From Chlamydiia bacterium (GTDB lineage: Bacteria; Chlamydiota; Chlamydiia; Chlamydiales; JAAKFR01): DNA of 38,714 nucleotides. The stretch is taken from the NCBI GenBank assembly GCA_020440555.1, contig JAGRNW010000004.1, positions 1 to 38,714 of the forward strand, written 5' to 3'. This document shows, one piece after another, positions 1 to 7,767 of the stretch (positions are counted from its first letter, which is position 1; each line of letters begins with the position of its first letter). The notes beneath the pieces were generated by a model. That model saw only the letters and a program-made list of their open reading frames with translations. It ran no database searches and had not been told where the DNA came from. The position numbers and the translations under genes are program-made.

Positions 1-20
1 AAAATGAGATCCTGTTTCAT
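1..20 (-). CDS. Start of a gene running off the left edge (first six codons only)
   Basis: On the minus strand an ATG at 20-18 is preceded by an AAAAGGAG-like ribosome binding site (revcomp of 28-36) at normal spacing. The reading begins M-K-Q-D-L-I and leaves the window. It would be the next gene downstream of the 282-aa protein, about 94 bp after its stop. Too little is visible to identify it, and a chance start is possible. Confidence 0.3.
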
Positions 21-114
21 GAGCGTACTCCTTTTTTGAAGATTTATTTTTAGTTTAAATTTTCGAGGATACGCTCAATTTATTTTTCCTGGACACAACT
101 TTCGGTTATACCTC

Positions 115-963
115 CTAATCAAGAGACCTAAAGCTGTCGAGCTCGGTAGAAAATACAAGATTCTCTCTTGTCACTAAGCGATAGCAACCGACAGCATGGC
201 ATAGCCAAGCAAATCCTAAAGCTTCTGCTGCTGAGCGCTGGGAATTAGGTCGACCTTCAAGAACTGTCGCAGAGAGATGCATTAGGATTTCTGAAGCTGC
301 CAGAATATCAATAGGATATACCGTATCTTCGATTCTGCGTAAAATAGAGCGACATTCGACTGTCTCGATTTTTTTCCCCTTACGTTGCAGTGAGTGGTTT
401 TTTCGAAGTTCCATGCCTTTGCAGCTTGCTTTGCTGGGAAAGAGAATTTCCATAAGTCCCTTCTGGTCTAATTCGGTATCTTCTCTTAAAAACTGTAAAA
501 AGCAGCGGAGAGACTCCACCCAAACATCCCTATGCTCATTCTCTTCGGATATAAAAGAGGCAAGCTGCTGCAAATAATCAGCAAGGGAGATCCCATCAGC
601 AGGAGGAGGGATCTGTTCGCATTGCCTATAAAATACCTCTTTTTCTTCTTGTCGCCATTGTTGATACACAGGTAAAGCAGGTTGAGAATAATATTTAGGG
701 ATCGGGTTTGGCTTTGGTCTATGCATAAAAGATCGAAATTCCCAGGCATCAGCATAGAGCCAGATATAGGCGTCTTCCTTTTCCCAATAAGAATCGGGAG
801 CGGGTGTAAATTCTGATGCGTCAAACACTGGCGACTTATCTTTGACCGTGAAAGAAAGTGCAGTCTGGGGAGCAGATATACTCTTACGGATTGCTTTGAC
901 CTTTTCAATTTCTGCGAGAAAAGCGCGGAGAACTTCTTTGGCTGGTTCTAAATTGTACTTCAA
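115..963 (-). CDS. Unknown 282-aa protein, coupled to the DUF1016 nuclease
   Basis: I do not recognise this protein. It looks soluble: no signal peptide or membrane segment, an N-terminal helical stretch rich in K and E, a W/Y-rich middle (around residues 60-110), and a C-terminal region with two cysteines (around residues 253-259). It starts with TTG at 963, which overlaps the TGA of the upstream DUF1016 gene in a 4-base TTGA junction, so it is probably translationally coupled to it. A partner or modifier of the nuclease, or a defence or addiction component, would fit the context. That is inference from position only. Confidence 0.6.
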   Translation of the reverse strand: MKYNLEPAKEVLRAFLAEIEKVKAIRKSISAPQTALSFTVKDKSPVFDASEFTPAPDSYWEKEDAYIWLYADAWEFRSFMHRPKPNPIPKYYSQPALPVYQQWRQEEKEVFYRQCEQIPPPADGISLADYLQQLASFISEENEHRDVWVESLRCFLQFLREDTELDQKGLMEILFPSKASCKGMELRKNHSLQRKGKKIETVECRSILRRIEDTVYPIDILAASEILMHLSATVLEGRPNSQRSAAEALGFAWLCHAVGCYRLVTRENLVFSTELDSFRSLD

Positions 964-2033
964 ATCTCTTCCTCTTTTTCAGAATCAGCTTGTAATCTCT
1001 TACGCGCTTGTTCAACAGCTTTGTGCAATTCATCCTTTAATACTTCCTTGGGAGGCAATACGGTGAGATATTCGGCGACATGTATGCCAGCTTGCCCCAG
1101 TTCTAACAGCTCAATCTGCTCTTGATTTTTTCCGGTACAAAGAAGCAGTCCCATTGGGGCTAACTCCGAAGGACGGCGTTCGTATTTATCCAACCAACGA
1201 AGGTAGAGTTCCAATTGACCTTTATGTTCAGGTTTGAAATCCCCAAGTTTGAGTTCGATAACGACAAGACGGTTAAGATCTCTATGAAAAAAAAGAAGAT
1301 CGATGTAGAAGTCGACATTATCAACGGTGATCCGCTTTTGTCTCGCCAGGAAGCAGAAGCCTGTACCAATTTCCAAGAGAAACTGCTCAAGTTCTCGCAT
1401 GATGGCATCTTCGATATCTCTTTCGAAATAGCGATCGTTAAGTTTCAAAAAATCGAGAAAATAGGGATCGCGAAAGACAAGGTCAGGGGAGAGGCGATCC
1501 TCTTCCCGCAAAGAATTTACTTCGGCTCGGATCAAGGAGTCCGGTTTTTTCGAAAGGGCAGTTCTCTCAAAGAGCATGGAGTCGATCTTTTTTCGGAGTG
1601 TTTTTACATTCCATCGTTCCAACCTGCACATTTCAGCATAAAAATCTCTCTTGATAGCATCTTTAATAGGTATAAGGGCAATAAAATGGGTCCAGCTCAA
1701 ATGTCGTATCAGCGATACGACAATCTCAGGATCGGAGAAAATCTCTGCAAATTGGATCATCCGACGCAAGTTTTTCTCATTGAAGGATTTTCCGTATTCT
1801 GTTGTTAGCTGTTGGGATACAGAGACCACAATAGCTTTTCCATAGGCGGCCCGATCCTCATTCAAAATTTCTTTGTAAATTCGATTGCCTATTTGCCAGT
1901 AGAGCATTGTCAACTTGGCATTAACCGTTGTTGCAATAGATTCTCGGGTTTGGTCGATCATTTGCCGTAGTTCACTCATCAAGCGATCAACTTGAAGAGA
2001 TGCTAAATCGGACTGGCGGGTATCAAGAGTCAT
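960..2033 (-). CDS. DUF1016 / YhcG-family PDDEXK nuclease
   Basis: This 357-aa protein matches the DUF1016 (YhcG) family. The N-terminal helical DUF1016_N domain (around residues 10-175) contains YWQIGNRI (45-52) and LSWTHF (112-117), typical of the family. The C-terminal PDDEXK nuclease domain shows D245 in DFYIDLLFF, E260-L-K262, and a QxxxY-like helix (Q273 to Y277). All catalytic positions look intact. Family members are predicted DNA nucleases often found on mobile elements and near defence genes. The ATG at 2033 overlaps the integrase stop by 4 bases, so integrase and nuclease are probably co-translated. The length is normal for the family. The cellular target is unknown. Confidence 0.88.
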   Translation of the reverse strand: MTLDTRQSDLASLQVDRLMSELRQMIDQTRESIATTVNAKLTMLYWQIGNRIYKEILNEDRAAYGKAIVVSVSQQLTTEYGKSFNEKNLRRMIQFAEIFSDPEIVVSLIRHLSWTHFIALIPIKDAIKRDFYAEMCRLERWNVKTLRKKIDSMLFERTALSKKPDSLIRAEVNSLREEDRLSPDLVFRDPYFLDFLKLNDRYFERDIEDAIMRELEQFLLEIGTGFCFLARQKRITVDNVDFYIDLLFFHRDLNRLVVIELKLGDFKPEHKGQLELYLRWLDKYERRPSELAPMGLLLCTGKNQEQIELLELGQAGIHVAEYLTVLPPKEVLKDELHKAVEQARKRLQADSEKEEEI

Positions 2034-3103
2034 GAAGATTCTCCTTTCAGAATCTGGTCTGAGATTTGGTTGCTGAATTGTTTGGTAACTTCCACATCCA
2101 TATGGGTGTAGTGGAGGAGCATATTGAGGGTGCGATGTCCTGTAGCTGTTTGGAGTTGGAGGTTAGAGGCTCCTTTGGCGGCGGCATAGGTGCAAAAAGT
2201 ATGCCGCATGTCGTGTGCGCGGCAGTTAGAGATATTCGCCCTTTTAAGAGCCTGTTGCCAGGCCTTTTTGATGTCGACCTTCCCAAAGGCGGTTTTGCTT
2301 GCAAAGACAAGGGGTTTGAGGGGGTCGCGTTTTTCGCGGAGCTGCCTAAGCTCCTCGATAACGGGTTCGCAGAGAGCGATGCTGCGAGGACGCCCATTTT
2401 TACTTTCTTTGATGTAGGCAATCTTATTATCGAAGTCGACATGTCTCCATTCGAGATTGAGAATTTCTCCTTGGCGAGCTCCTGTAGTTAGGGAAATGAG
2501 GATAATGCAATAGAGATAAGGAGATTTGCTCTGGCGAGCTGAAACAAGCAGCCGAGAGATCTCTTCCTCTGCCAGAACCCGATCGCGTCCAGAGTTTTCT
2601 TTGAGCTTTTTTAAGTTGAGACAAGGATTTTCGTTAATCCATCGGAGTTGCCTAGCAGCATAGGTTAAAGTAGCAGAGAGGCTTGCCATATAGCGATTGA
2701 CAGTAGCCATACTGCGCGGCTTTCCCCGCATAGATGGGGATTCGATAAGCTGCAATCGCTCTTTGCCGATCTTATCAGTGGAGAGGTGGACAAGGCTATA
2801 GCCGCCGAGTTGCTTTTTCCAGTAATTCAGATGGCGGAGGGTGTCTTTTGCCGAGCGATGATGCTCCAAGGCTCCATCGCGAATGAATCGCTCTACCAAT
2901 TCATTATAAGTATATTGCTGCTTATGCTGGTCGAATTTGAACTTGCCGGCTTTAATTTGCCGTTCAATCCTGACTCCCCAATCCTCGGCTTCTTGCTTGC
3001 GCTCGAACGTTTCGCAGACAACAGGGTAGCCCTTGATGCGAACAACCGCCCGCCATGTGAAATTTTTTCCGCCTTTGAGTTTTCTTTTGTAAATTGATGC
3101 CAT
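2030..3103 (-). CDS. Tyrosine-recombinase integrase of element 1
   Basis: This 357-aa site-specific tyrosine recombinase would integrate and excise element 1 at the tRNA 3' end. Residues 1-60 form an arm-binding-like N-terminus, 64-165 the SAM-like core-binding domain, and 175-350 the catalytic domain. The catalytic set is complete: R210 (TTGARQGE), K235, H297 and R300 (HDMRH), H323 (TGHRT), and Y332. These positions are the same as in the element 2 integrase at 24590-25654, so the two are relatives targeting one site. The start lies 155 bp from the tRNA fragment. The gene heads an operon with the DUF1016 nuclease and the 282-aa protein. Confidence 0.93.
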   Translation of the reverse strand: MASIYKRKLKGGKNFTWRAVVRIKGYPVVCETFERKQEAEDWGVRIERQIKAGKFKFDQHKQQYTYNELVERFIRDGALEHHRSAKDTLRHLNYWKKQLGGYSLVHLSTDKIGKERLQLIESPSMRGKPRSMATVNRYMASLSATLTYAARQLRWINENPCLNLKKLKENSGRDRVLAEEEISRLLVSARQSKSPYLYCIILISLTTGARQGEILNLEWRHVDFDNKIAYIKESKNGRPRSIALCEPVIEELRQLREKRDPLKPLVFASKTAFGKVDIKKAWQQALKRANISNCRAHDMRHTFCTYAAAKGASNLQLQTATGHRTLNMLLHYTHMDVEVTKQFSNQISDQILKGESS

Positions 3104-3258
3104 AGATCCAACCTTATATCATAGATTTGATTTTAAGTTGGATAGTGCCGGTTAAAACAGTTTTTCACTGCACCGTTTGTGCACCGTTGGTGGGAAATGG
3201 ACGCTTTCAAGAAGCGTCGTGATTTCGTAAAACACTCTCACACATATGTGTAAAAGAG
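3104..3258. other. Integrase-att spacer of element 1 with an 11-bp tandem repeat
   Basis: No gene is seen here. GCACCGTT occurs at 3170-3177 and again at 3181-3188, an exact 11-bp-period direct repeat. This is the kind of paired site expected for the arm-binding domain of the adjacent integrase. A short inverted repeat (CACATATGTG, 3241-3250) lies close to the att core. The integrase promoter must also be in this spacer, but I see no clear -35/-10 pair. Confidence 0.45.
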
Positions 3259-3304
3259 TGGGGCAAGCAGGACTTGAACCTGCGACCTACGGGTTATGAG
3301 TCCG
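3259..3304. repeat. attL of element 2: 3' half of a tRNA(CAU) gene, 46-bp direct repeat
   Basis: These 46 bases match 25907-25952 with a single mismatch (C at 3273 against T at 25921). They correspond to the 3' half of the intact tRNA gene at 25908-25980, from the anticodon to the acceptor end. After 3304 the match ends, so this is not a functional tRNA. It marks the junction between element 1 and element 2. Confidence 0.9.
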
Positions 3305-3320
3305 TTGTAATTCATAAATG

Positions 3321-3339
3321 ACAACAAGCTATAACAAGT
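3321..3339 (+). repeat. Putative recombination-protein site 1, ACAACAA-N4-TAACAAGT
   Basis: This is one of three 19-bp matches to ACAAMAA-N4-TAACAAGT found only near the element 2 ends. It lies 16 bp inside the att core. The others are at 3384-3402 (opposite strand) and 25768-25786 (opposite strand). It is likely a binding site for the integrase or an excisionase. Confidence 0.55.
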
Positions 3340-3383
3340 AGTCACTCTGAAAATAAGCGGTTTGTGTATTTCTTCTTATTTGG

Positions 3384-3402
3384 ACTTGTTATGACTTTTT
3401 GT
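3384..3402 (-). repeat. Putative recombination-protein site 2
   Basis: The reverse complement reads ACAAAAAGTCATAACAAGT, matching site 1 at 14 of 19 positions, including all of TAACAAGT. It faces site 1 with their starts 63 bp apart. Confidence 0.5.
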
Positions 3403-3420
3403 CATTTTTTAATTTTAACT

Positions 3421-3440
3421 CCCCCACTATTCCCCCAAAG
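3421..3440 (+). repeat. Left-arm pair of CCCCCA repeats (11-bp period)
   Basis: CCCCCA occurs at 3421-3426 and 3432-3437, exactly one 11-bp period apart. The same pair in the same orientation occurs inside the right end at 25815-25833. This suggests arm-type integrase sites in both arms of the attachment region. Confidence 0.5.
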
Positions 3441-3467
3441 AGATAGAGATAGCTGTTTGTAATATTT

Positions 3468-3584
3468 CGGACGGGTCGGACGCCCTCTTTCTTCTTTATT
3501 TTTGTTAGCGATGAAAATATTTTCGAAAAATTTTTTATTCGCGTAAATAGGAAGGAGATGACATATGGTCGTCCGAAACGTCCG
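3468..3584. other. Putative replication or control locus A: facing CGGACG-N3-CGGACG repeats
   Basis: A forward copy lies at 3468-3482 (spacer GGT) and a reverse copy at 3570-3584 (reverse-complement spacer TTT). Their centres are about 102 bp apart, separated by very AT-rich DNA. The region 3305-3641 holds no gene. The same facing pair with a similar intervening sequence occurs at 19776-19894. I infer a bipartite cis-acting replication site (ori/crr-like) recognised by the element's primase-helicase or by another element DNA-binding protein. It also covers the promoter region of the P-type ATPase, so an operator role is possible. Confidence 0.55.
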
Positions 3585-3641
3585 ATATGTATCGAAGAGA
3601 CCCTGTTTTTGAAATAGAAACAAACATATTTTTTAATTGGC

Positions 3642-5855
3642 ATGTTGCAAGCAGAAAAAGTTCAACCTCATTTAGATAAATCTAAGGTCTATGCGTGTCC
3701 AATGCATCCCGAAATGCAAAATGATGCTCCTGGTACATGCGAAAAATGTGGGATGGCATTGGAAAAGGCTCCAGCAGCAGAGTCTTCAATCTATACTTGT
3801 CCCATGCATCCTGAAATCCAGAGAAATGCGCCTGGACAATGCCCCATCTGTGGTATGGATTTAGAACCGCAGCAGCCCACCGAAGAAAAAAATCCAGAGT
3901 ATCTCGATATGCTGAGACGTTTTTGGATTGGATTCATTTTTGCGGTTCCAGTGCTGCTACTTGCCATGGTAGGACCGTATTTAAAAGTTTTGATAAACCC
4001 AACACTTTCTCGGTGGTTGCAATTCGTTTTGAGCATTCCCGTAGTTTTTTGGGCAGGATGGCCCTTTTTTAAAAGAGCTTGGTTATCAGTAAAAAATCTC
4101 AACCTAAATATGTTCTCTCTGATTGCTCTCGGGATTGCAACAGCCTTTTTCTACAGTACTTTTGCTTTAATATTTCCTGGAGCATTCCCGCGAGAATTCC
4201 TACATGAGGGGACAGTTGGCATCTATTTCGAAGTAGCAGCGATTATCACCGTGTTAGTTCTGTTGGGACAAGTTCTAGAGATTAAAGCGCGATCGAAAAC
4301 CAATTTGGCTATCAAGCTGTTGTTAGGTCGAGCTGCTAAAACCGCTTGGCTAGTGAAAAATGGGGAAGAAAAAGAAATTCCAATAGACCAAGTGCAGGTA
4401 GGAGATATATTGAAGGTGCGCCCAGGAGAAAAAGTGCCTGTAGATGGTAAAATTAAGGAGGGACGTAGCTCGCTGGATGAATCGATGATGACAGGAGAAC
4501 CTATCCCCGTTGAGAAAGGAGAAAATGATCCAGTAACTGGGGGAACAATCAATCAAACTGGCAGTTTTCTAATGATAGCTGAAAAAATTGGTAGCGAGAC
4601 GTTACTCGCGCGAATTATTGAGATGGTTGCTGAAGCCCAGAGAAGTCGTGCACCTATCCAAGGTTTGGTGGACAAGGTTTCGAGTTATTTCGTCCCGGCG
4701 GTAGTCGGTATCGCAATTCTATCTTTTTTTGTATGGTTTTTTTGGGGTCCTGCACCCTCTATTTCCTATGCAATCGTAAACGCCGTGTCCGTTCTCATTA
4801 TAGCATGCCCCTGTGCTCTCGGGCTGGCAACGCCCATGTCTATTATGGTTGGCATGGGAAAAGGAGCAGAGGCAGGTGTTCTCATAAAAAATGCAGAAGC
4901 ATTGGAAAAACTGGAAAACGTACGCACGATTGCTGTTGATAAAACAGGCACTTTGACAGAAGGAAAGCCCAAACTCAATCAAATCGTCTCTACGGGTCAA
5001 TGGAAAGAGGAAGAACTTCTTCGCTTTGCTGCCGCTGTGGAACAAAATAGTGAACATCCTCTTGCAAAAGCGATTGTTCAAGGTGCAAAAGAAAAAAATC
5101 TTACCCTACCAAATGTAAGAGAATTTCACTCAGTTACTGGAAAAGGAGTAAGAGGAATTGTTGAAGATCATGAGATTTTTATCGGGAAGGCATTAGATGA
5201 AAAAGTTTTATCTGATAAAGCAGAAGAGTTTCGCAACCAAGGCCAAACAGTTATCTTTATCACGATTGAACGGAAAGTTGCGGGTTTGATGACGATTAGT
5301 GATCCTGTTAAAGCCTCTACGCCTTCTGCAATTCAGGAGCTTCATCATGGTGGATTGAAAATCATTATGCTCTCTGGGGATAACCCCAGAACTGCTCGCA
5401 CGGTTGCTGAAACACTGAATATCGATGAATTTCATGGAGAGGTAGCTCCCGATCAAAAACAGAACTTTGTAAAAGAGTTGAAAGGGAAAAATGGGCTTGT
5501 TGCCATGGCAGGTGATGGCATTAATGACGCTCCTGCTCTTGCGGCTGCTGATGTAGGAATTGCCATGGGTTCAGGAACAGATGTTGCTATGGAGAGTGCT
5601 GAAGTTACATTGGTCAAAGGAGATTTAAAAGGAATCGCTCGGGTCATCAATTTGAGCCGCCGTACTATGAGAAACATTCGTCAAAATCTTTTTTTTGCGT
5701 TCATCTATAATGCTGCTGGTGTGCCGATTGCAGCAGGCATTCTTTTCCCATTCACCGGACTACTTTTAAACCCCATTATTGCTGCTTTAGCAATGAGTCT
5801 TAGCTCGGTTTCCGTCGTTCTCAATGCATTGAGATTAAGAAAATTAAAACTTTGA
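3642..5855 (+). CDS. Copper-exporting P1B-type ATPase with two N-terminal heavy-metal-binding motifs
   Basis: This 737-aa inner-membrane ATPase should export Cu(I) (or Ag) from the cytoplasm. The N-terminus carries two tandem [16 protein letters not shown]-type heavy-metal-binding modules (around residues 17-80) instead of classical HMA domains. Membrane helices follow, then the actuator motif TGEP (about 287-290), the metal-site CPC at 389-391, the phosphorylation motif DKTGTLTE at D433, the nucleotide-domain SEHP motif, and GDGINDAPA. The length is normal for the family. It opens the + strand metal cluster. No good ribosome binding site precedes 3642, and a TTGAAA-N17-TTTAAT promoter-like pair (3609-3637) lies so close that the start may be leaderless or further in. 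CopA/SilP-like specificity is inferred from CPC and the neighbours. Confidence 0.93.
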   Translation: MLQAEKVQPHLDKSKVYACPMHPEMQNDAPGTCEKCGMALEKAPAAESSIYTCPMHPEIQRNAPGQCPICGMDLEPQQPTEEKNPEYLDMLRRFWIGFIFAVPVLLLAMVGPYLKVLINPTLSRWLQFVLSIPVVFWAGWPFFKRAWLSVKNLNLNMFSLIALGIATAFFYSTFALIFPGAFPREFLHEGTVGIYFEVAAIITVLVLLGQVLEIKARSKTNLAIKLLLGRAAKTAWLVKNGEEKEIPIDQVQVGDILKVRPGEKVPVDGKIKEGRSSLDESMMTGEPIPVEKGENDPVTGGTINQTGSFLMIAEKIGSETLLARIIEMVAEAQRSRAPIQGLVDKVSSYFVPAVVGIAILSFFVWFFWGPAPSISYAIVNAVSVLIIACPCALGLATPMSIMVGMGKGAEAGVLIKNAEALEKLENVRTIAVDKTGTLTEGKPKLNQIVSTGQWKEEELLRFAAAVEQNSEHPLAKAIVQGAKEKNLTLPNVREFHSVTGKGVRGIVEDHEIFIGKALDEKVLSDKAEEFRNQGQTVIFITIERKVAGLMTISDPVKASTPSAIQELHHGGLKIIMLSGDNPRTARTVAETLNIDEFHGEVAPDQKQNFVKELKGKNGLVAMAGDGINDAPALAAADVGIAMGSGTDVAMESAEVTLVKGDLKGIARVINLSRRTMRNIRQNLFFAFIYNAAGVPIAAGILFPFTGLLLNPIIAALAMSLSSVSVVLNALRLRKLKL

Positions 5856-5956
5856 AAAGCTTCCTATCCACATTATTCTTTGATAAGAATCCAAATTTTT
5901 CTATTCTGCTTCCTCAGAAAGATATTTGGAATGAGAAATAAAGGGGAGAAAAGAAG

Positions 5957-6772
5957 ATGTCAACAAGTGAATTACGTCGTCGTCATGAGAGTGAGGGTTA
6001 TGAACATTTAGCATCAACTTCAAGCAGAACTGAAGGAAGCAGTTCTTCTCAGCGGGATGCTAGTTATTGGAGCCGATTTTCACAATGGATTCAGGATAGC
6101 TGTTACCAAATTATGGCATACACTGTTTGGGATAACATTGTCAGTGGATTTAAGCCTGGCCGAGTGAGAGCCTTTGAATTACTAGACATCCAGTCTCGGG
6201 ACACGGTCTTGCTTGTTGGTGAAGGAAGTGGCCTAGATTTCGAATGTTTACCAGAACAGACAAATAGAGCAGCATTAAAAGCGTTCGATTTTTCTCCACA
6301 AATGGTGCGACAATGCAAAATTAAAGCACAACAACTTGATATTCCAGAAGATAATTGTTTTGTCGGAGATGCTCAAAATTTGCCTTTCACAGATGAAAGG
6401 TTTGATAAAATCTATTTCCCTTTATCGATTGCTTCAATTCCAAATCCATCACTTGCTCTGGAAGAAGCGGAACGGGTCCTTTCTCAAGGTGGAAAGATAG
6501 TCGTGTTTGACAAACTGGTCGATGACGCTGTCTCGATAACGTGGAGAAGGAAAATTCTCAACATTTTTACCCGATGCATTTTTGCTGATATTAACAGAAA
6601 TCTCAGCATCATTCTTCATAATGTTTCAGATTTAAAAATTATCCATTATGAATCATTAGAAGGTAAATTAAGCGGAATATTAACGAAGCCATTAGGTGGA
6701 TTTTACAGAATAGCAGTTATTGTGCGGGATAGGGATTTTCCTGACCAACCGGCTATTCAGGCTCATCTTTGA
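5957..6772 (+). CDS. Class I SAM-dependent methyltransferase (UbiE-like)
   Basis: This 271-aa protein has a Rossmann-type methyltransferase fold. Motif I is VLLVGEGSGLDFECL (around residues 84-98), followed by an acidic residue after the second strand (FDFSPQMV), then GDAQNLPF and a post-motif EEAERVLSQGGKIVVF, as in methyltransferase family 11. The first 35 residues are Ser-rich and probably disordered. Its substrate is unknown. A good AAGGGGAG ribosome binding site precedes the ATG. It lies 101 bp after the ATPase and on the same strand, and such methyltransferases accompany metal ATPases on some islands. A direct role in metal handling is not shown. Confidence 0.82.
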   Translation: MSTSELRRRHESEGYEHLASTSSRTEGSSSSQRDASYWSRFSQWIQDSCYQIMAYTVWDNIVSGFKPGRVRAFELLDIQSRDTVLLVGEGSGLDFECLPEQTNRAALKAFDFSPQMVRQCKIKAQQLDIPEDNCFVGDAQNLPFTDERFDKIYFPLSIASIPNPSLALEEAERVLSQGGKIVVFDKLVDDAVSITWRRKILNIFTRCIFADINRNLSIILHNVSDLKIIHYESLEGKLSGILTKPLGGFYRIAVIVRDRDFPDQPAIQAHL

Positions 6773-6797
6773 TAAAGAAGTACACAAGGAGGCTAAC

Positions 6798-7169
6798 ATG
6801 CCCAATTCAAAACAAAATCCACTAGATCCAGCTCTCGATTCTATGAAGGATTTTTTTAAGGCATCAAAAAAGTCTGCTTCAGCAATCTTAAAAATGCGAC
6901 AGGATATAATCTTCTCCGAGGGAATCCTATCCTCTAAAATCAAAGCAGCCATGGCGCTTGTTTGGTCAATCAGTGCAAAATGTGACCCCTGTCTAAAATA
7001 CTACGCAGTAAAAGCCAAAGAGATGGGGCTTACAGAAGAAGAGTTGGGAGAACTTTTGGCTGTTGGCTCAACAATGGGAGGATGTGTAGGAGAGATGTGG
7101 TGCTTAAAGGCGTATCATGCTTTTAAACATGCAGATGAGTTGACTGAAGCTTGTTGCGAAGTTCATTGA
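6798..7169 (+). CDS. Carboxymuconolactone decarboxylase / AhpD-like protein
   Basis: This 123-aa protein belongs to the CMD/AhpD-like superfamily. The centre carries the redox CDPC motif (C71, C74) within a helix like that of AhpD, followed by a second helical half ending in WCLKAYHAF. The C-terminus is Cys-rich (ACCEVH). I chose the ATG at 6798 because a strong AAGGAGG ribosome binding site sits 6 bases upstream; a longer in-frame start at 6720 lies inside the methyltransferase gene. Family members are often disulfide reductases or peroxidase partners, so a thiol-stress role under copper load is plausible but inferred. Confidence 0.8.
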   Translation: MPNSKQNPLDPALDSMKDFFKASKKSASAILKMRQDIIFSEGILSSKIKAAMALVWSISAKCDPCLKYYAVKAKEMGLTEEELGELLAVGSTMGGCVGEMWCLKAYHAFKHADELTEACCEVH

Positions 7170-7182
7170 ATAGGAGATTTTA

Positions 7183-7716
7183 TTGAAAATAAGTTTCTTG
7201 TGGCATTCATTTATTTCATCTTCTCTGCATCTCCACGCCCATGAAAAAGGTGCGCATTTATCGGCAGATGGAAGATGGGATTATGAAAAATGGATCAAAT
7301 GGATTGGAAACTTTCATCCCATAGCTTTGCATTTTCCCATAGCTTTAATCATTATGACGGTTATCGCCGAGCTGTTAGGCATGAAAAGCCGTTCTCCGAT
7401 TTTTGCACAGGCAGCTCGATTCATGATTATCGCAGCAGCCATCACTGCGCTACCCACAGTACTTCTTGGACTAGCATACGGATATGAAGTGAGCTATAAT
7501 GAAACTCTCTCCCTAGTCTTTTGGTGGCACCGCTTTCTCGGGTTATCTACAGCTGGATTGGCGATTGTCACAGTCTGCTTCAAAGAACTTCAGTTACGAA
7601 AAAAAATCGGTGTAACGGCCTATGCAATTTCTCTGTCGTTGCTTGCCATTCTTGTAACTGCTACGGGCTACTTAGGTGGAGAGATGACTTTTGGACTTTT
7701 TCACCTTCTGCCTTAA
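7183..7716 (+). CDS. DUF2231-type integral membrane protein
   Basis: This 177-aa protein has a TTG start at 7183 with TAGGAG upstream, 13 bases after the AhpD-like gene. The sequence shows an N-terminal hydrophobic segment, then FHPIALHFPIAL (around residues 45-56), the His-containing signature of DUF2231, and four hydrophobic helices ending in TATGYLGGEMTFG. DUF2231 proteins are predicted multi-pass inner-membrane proteins, and the histidines could bind heme or metal. They are found in several metal-resistance clusters. The exact function is unknown. Confidence 0.8.
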   Translation: MKISFLWHSFISSSLHLHAHEKGAHLSADGRWDYEKWIKWIGNFHPIALHFPIALIIMTVIAELLGMKSRSPIFAQAARFMIIAAAITALPTVLLGLAYGYEVSYNETLSLVFWWHRFLGLSTAGLAIVTVCFKELQLRKKIGVTAYAISLSLLAILVTATGYLGGEMTFGLFHLLP

Positions 7717-7767
7717 GCTGGCCTTTTTTAAAAATATTTGATACACACATGATGAAATACTTCATGA

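Larger units (their letters stand above)
1..3304. mobile_element. Right end of a first tRNA-targeted integrative element (element 1, left part outside the window)
   Basis: The segment carries an integrase whose start faces a 46-bp tRNA 3'-half fragment at 3259-3304, the usual layout of the integrase-proximal end of a tRNA-targeted island. Three overlapping minus-strand genes (integrase, DUF1016 nuclease, unknown 282-aa protein) form its int-proximal cargo. The other end is not in view, so its size is unknown. The same tRNA segment bounds element 2, which suggests tandem accretion. Confidence 0.65.

Noticed and set aside
21-76. Inverted repeat GAGCGTA/TACGCTC
   Set aside because: Seven-base arms with a 42-base loop are likely by chance, and one arm is in the leader of the edge gene.
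1215-1845. Long + strand open frames across the DUF1016 gene
   Set aside because: They are antisense shadows of a clearly conserved nuclease with intact motifs and have no family match.
2066-2491. + strand 141-aa frame across the integrase
   Set aside because: Antisense of the integrase catalytic domain; no ribosome binding site or recognisable protein pattern.
3259-3331. A second tRNA gene
   Set aside because: Only the 3' half matches; the D-arm and 5' acceptor strand are absent, so it is an att remnant.
5875-5890. Hairpin ATTCTT-TGAT-AAGAAT after the P-type ATPase
   Set aside because: The stem is short and AT-only with a delayed T-run; too weak to call a terminator.
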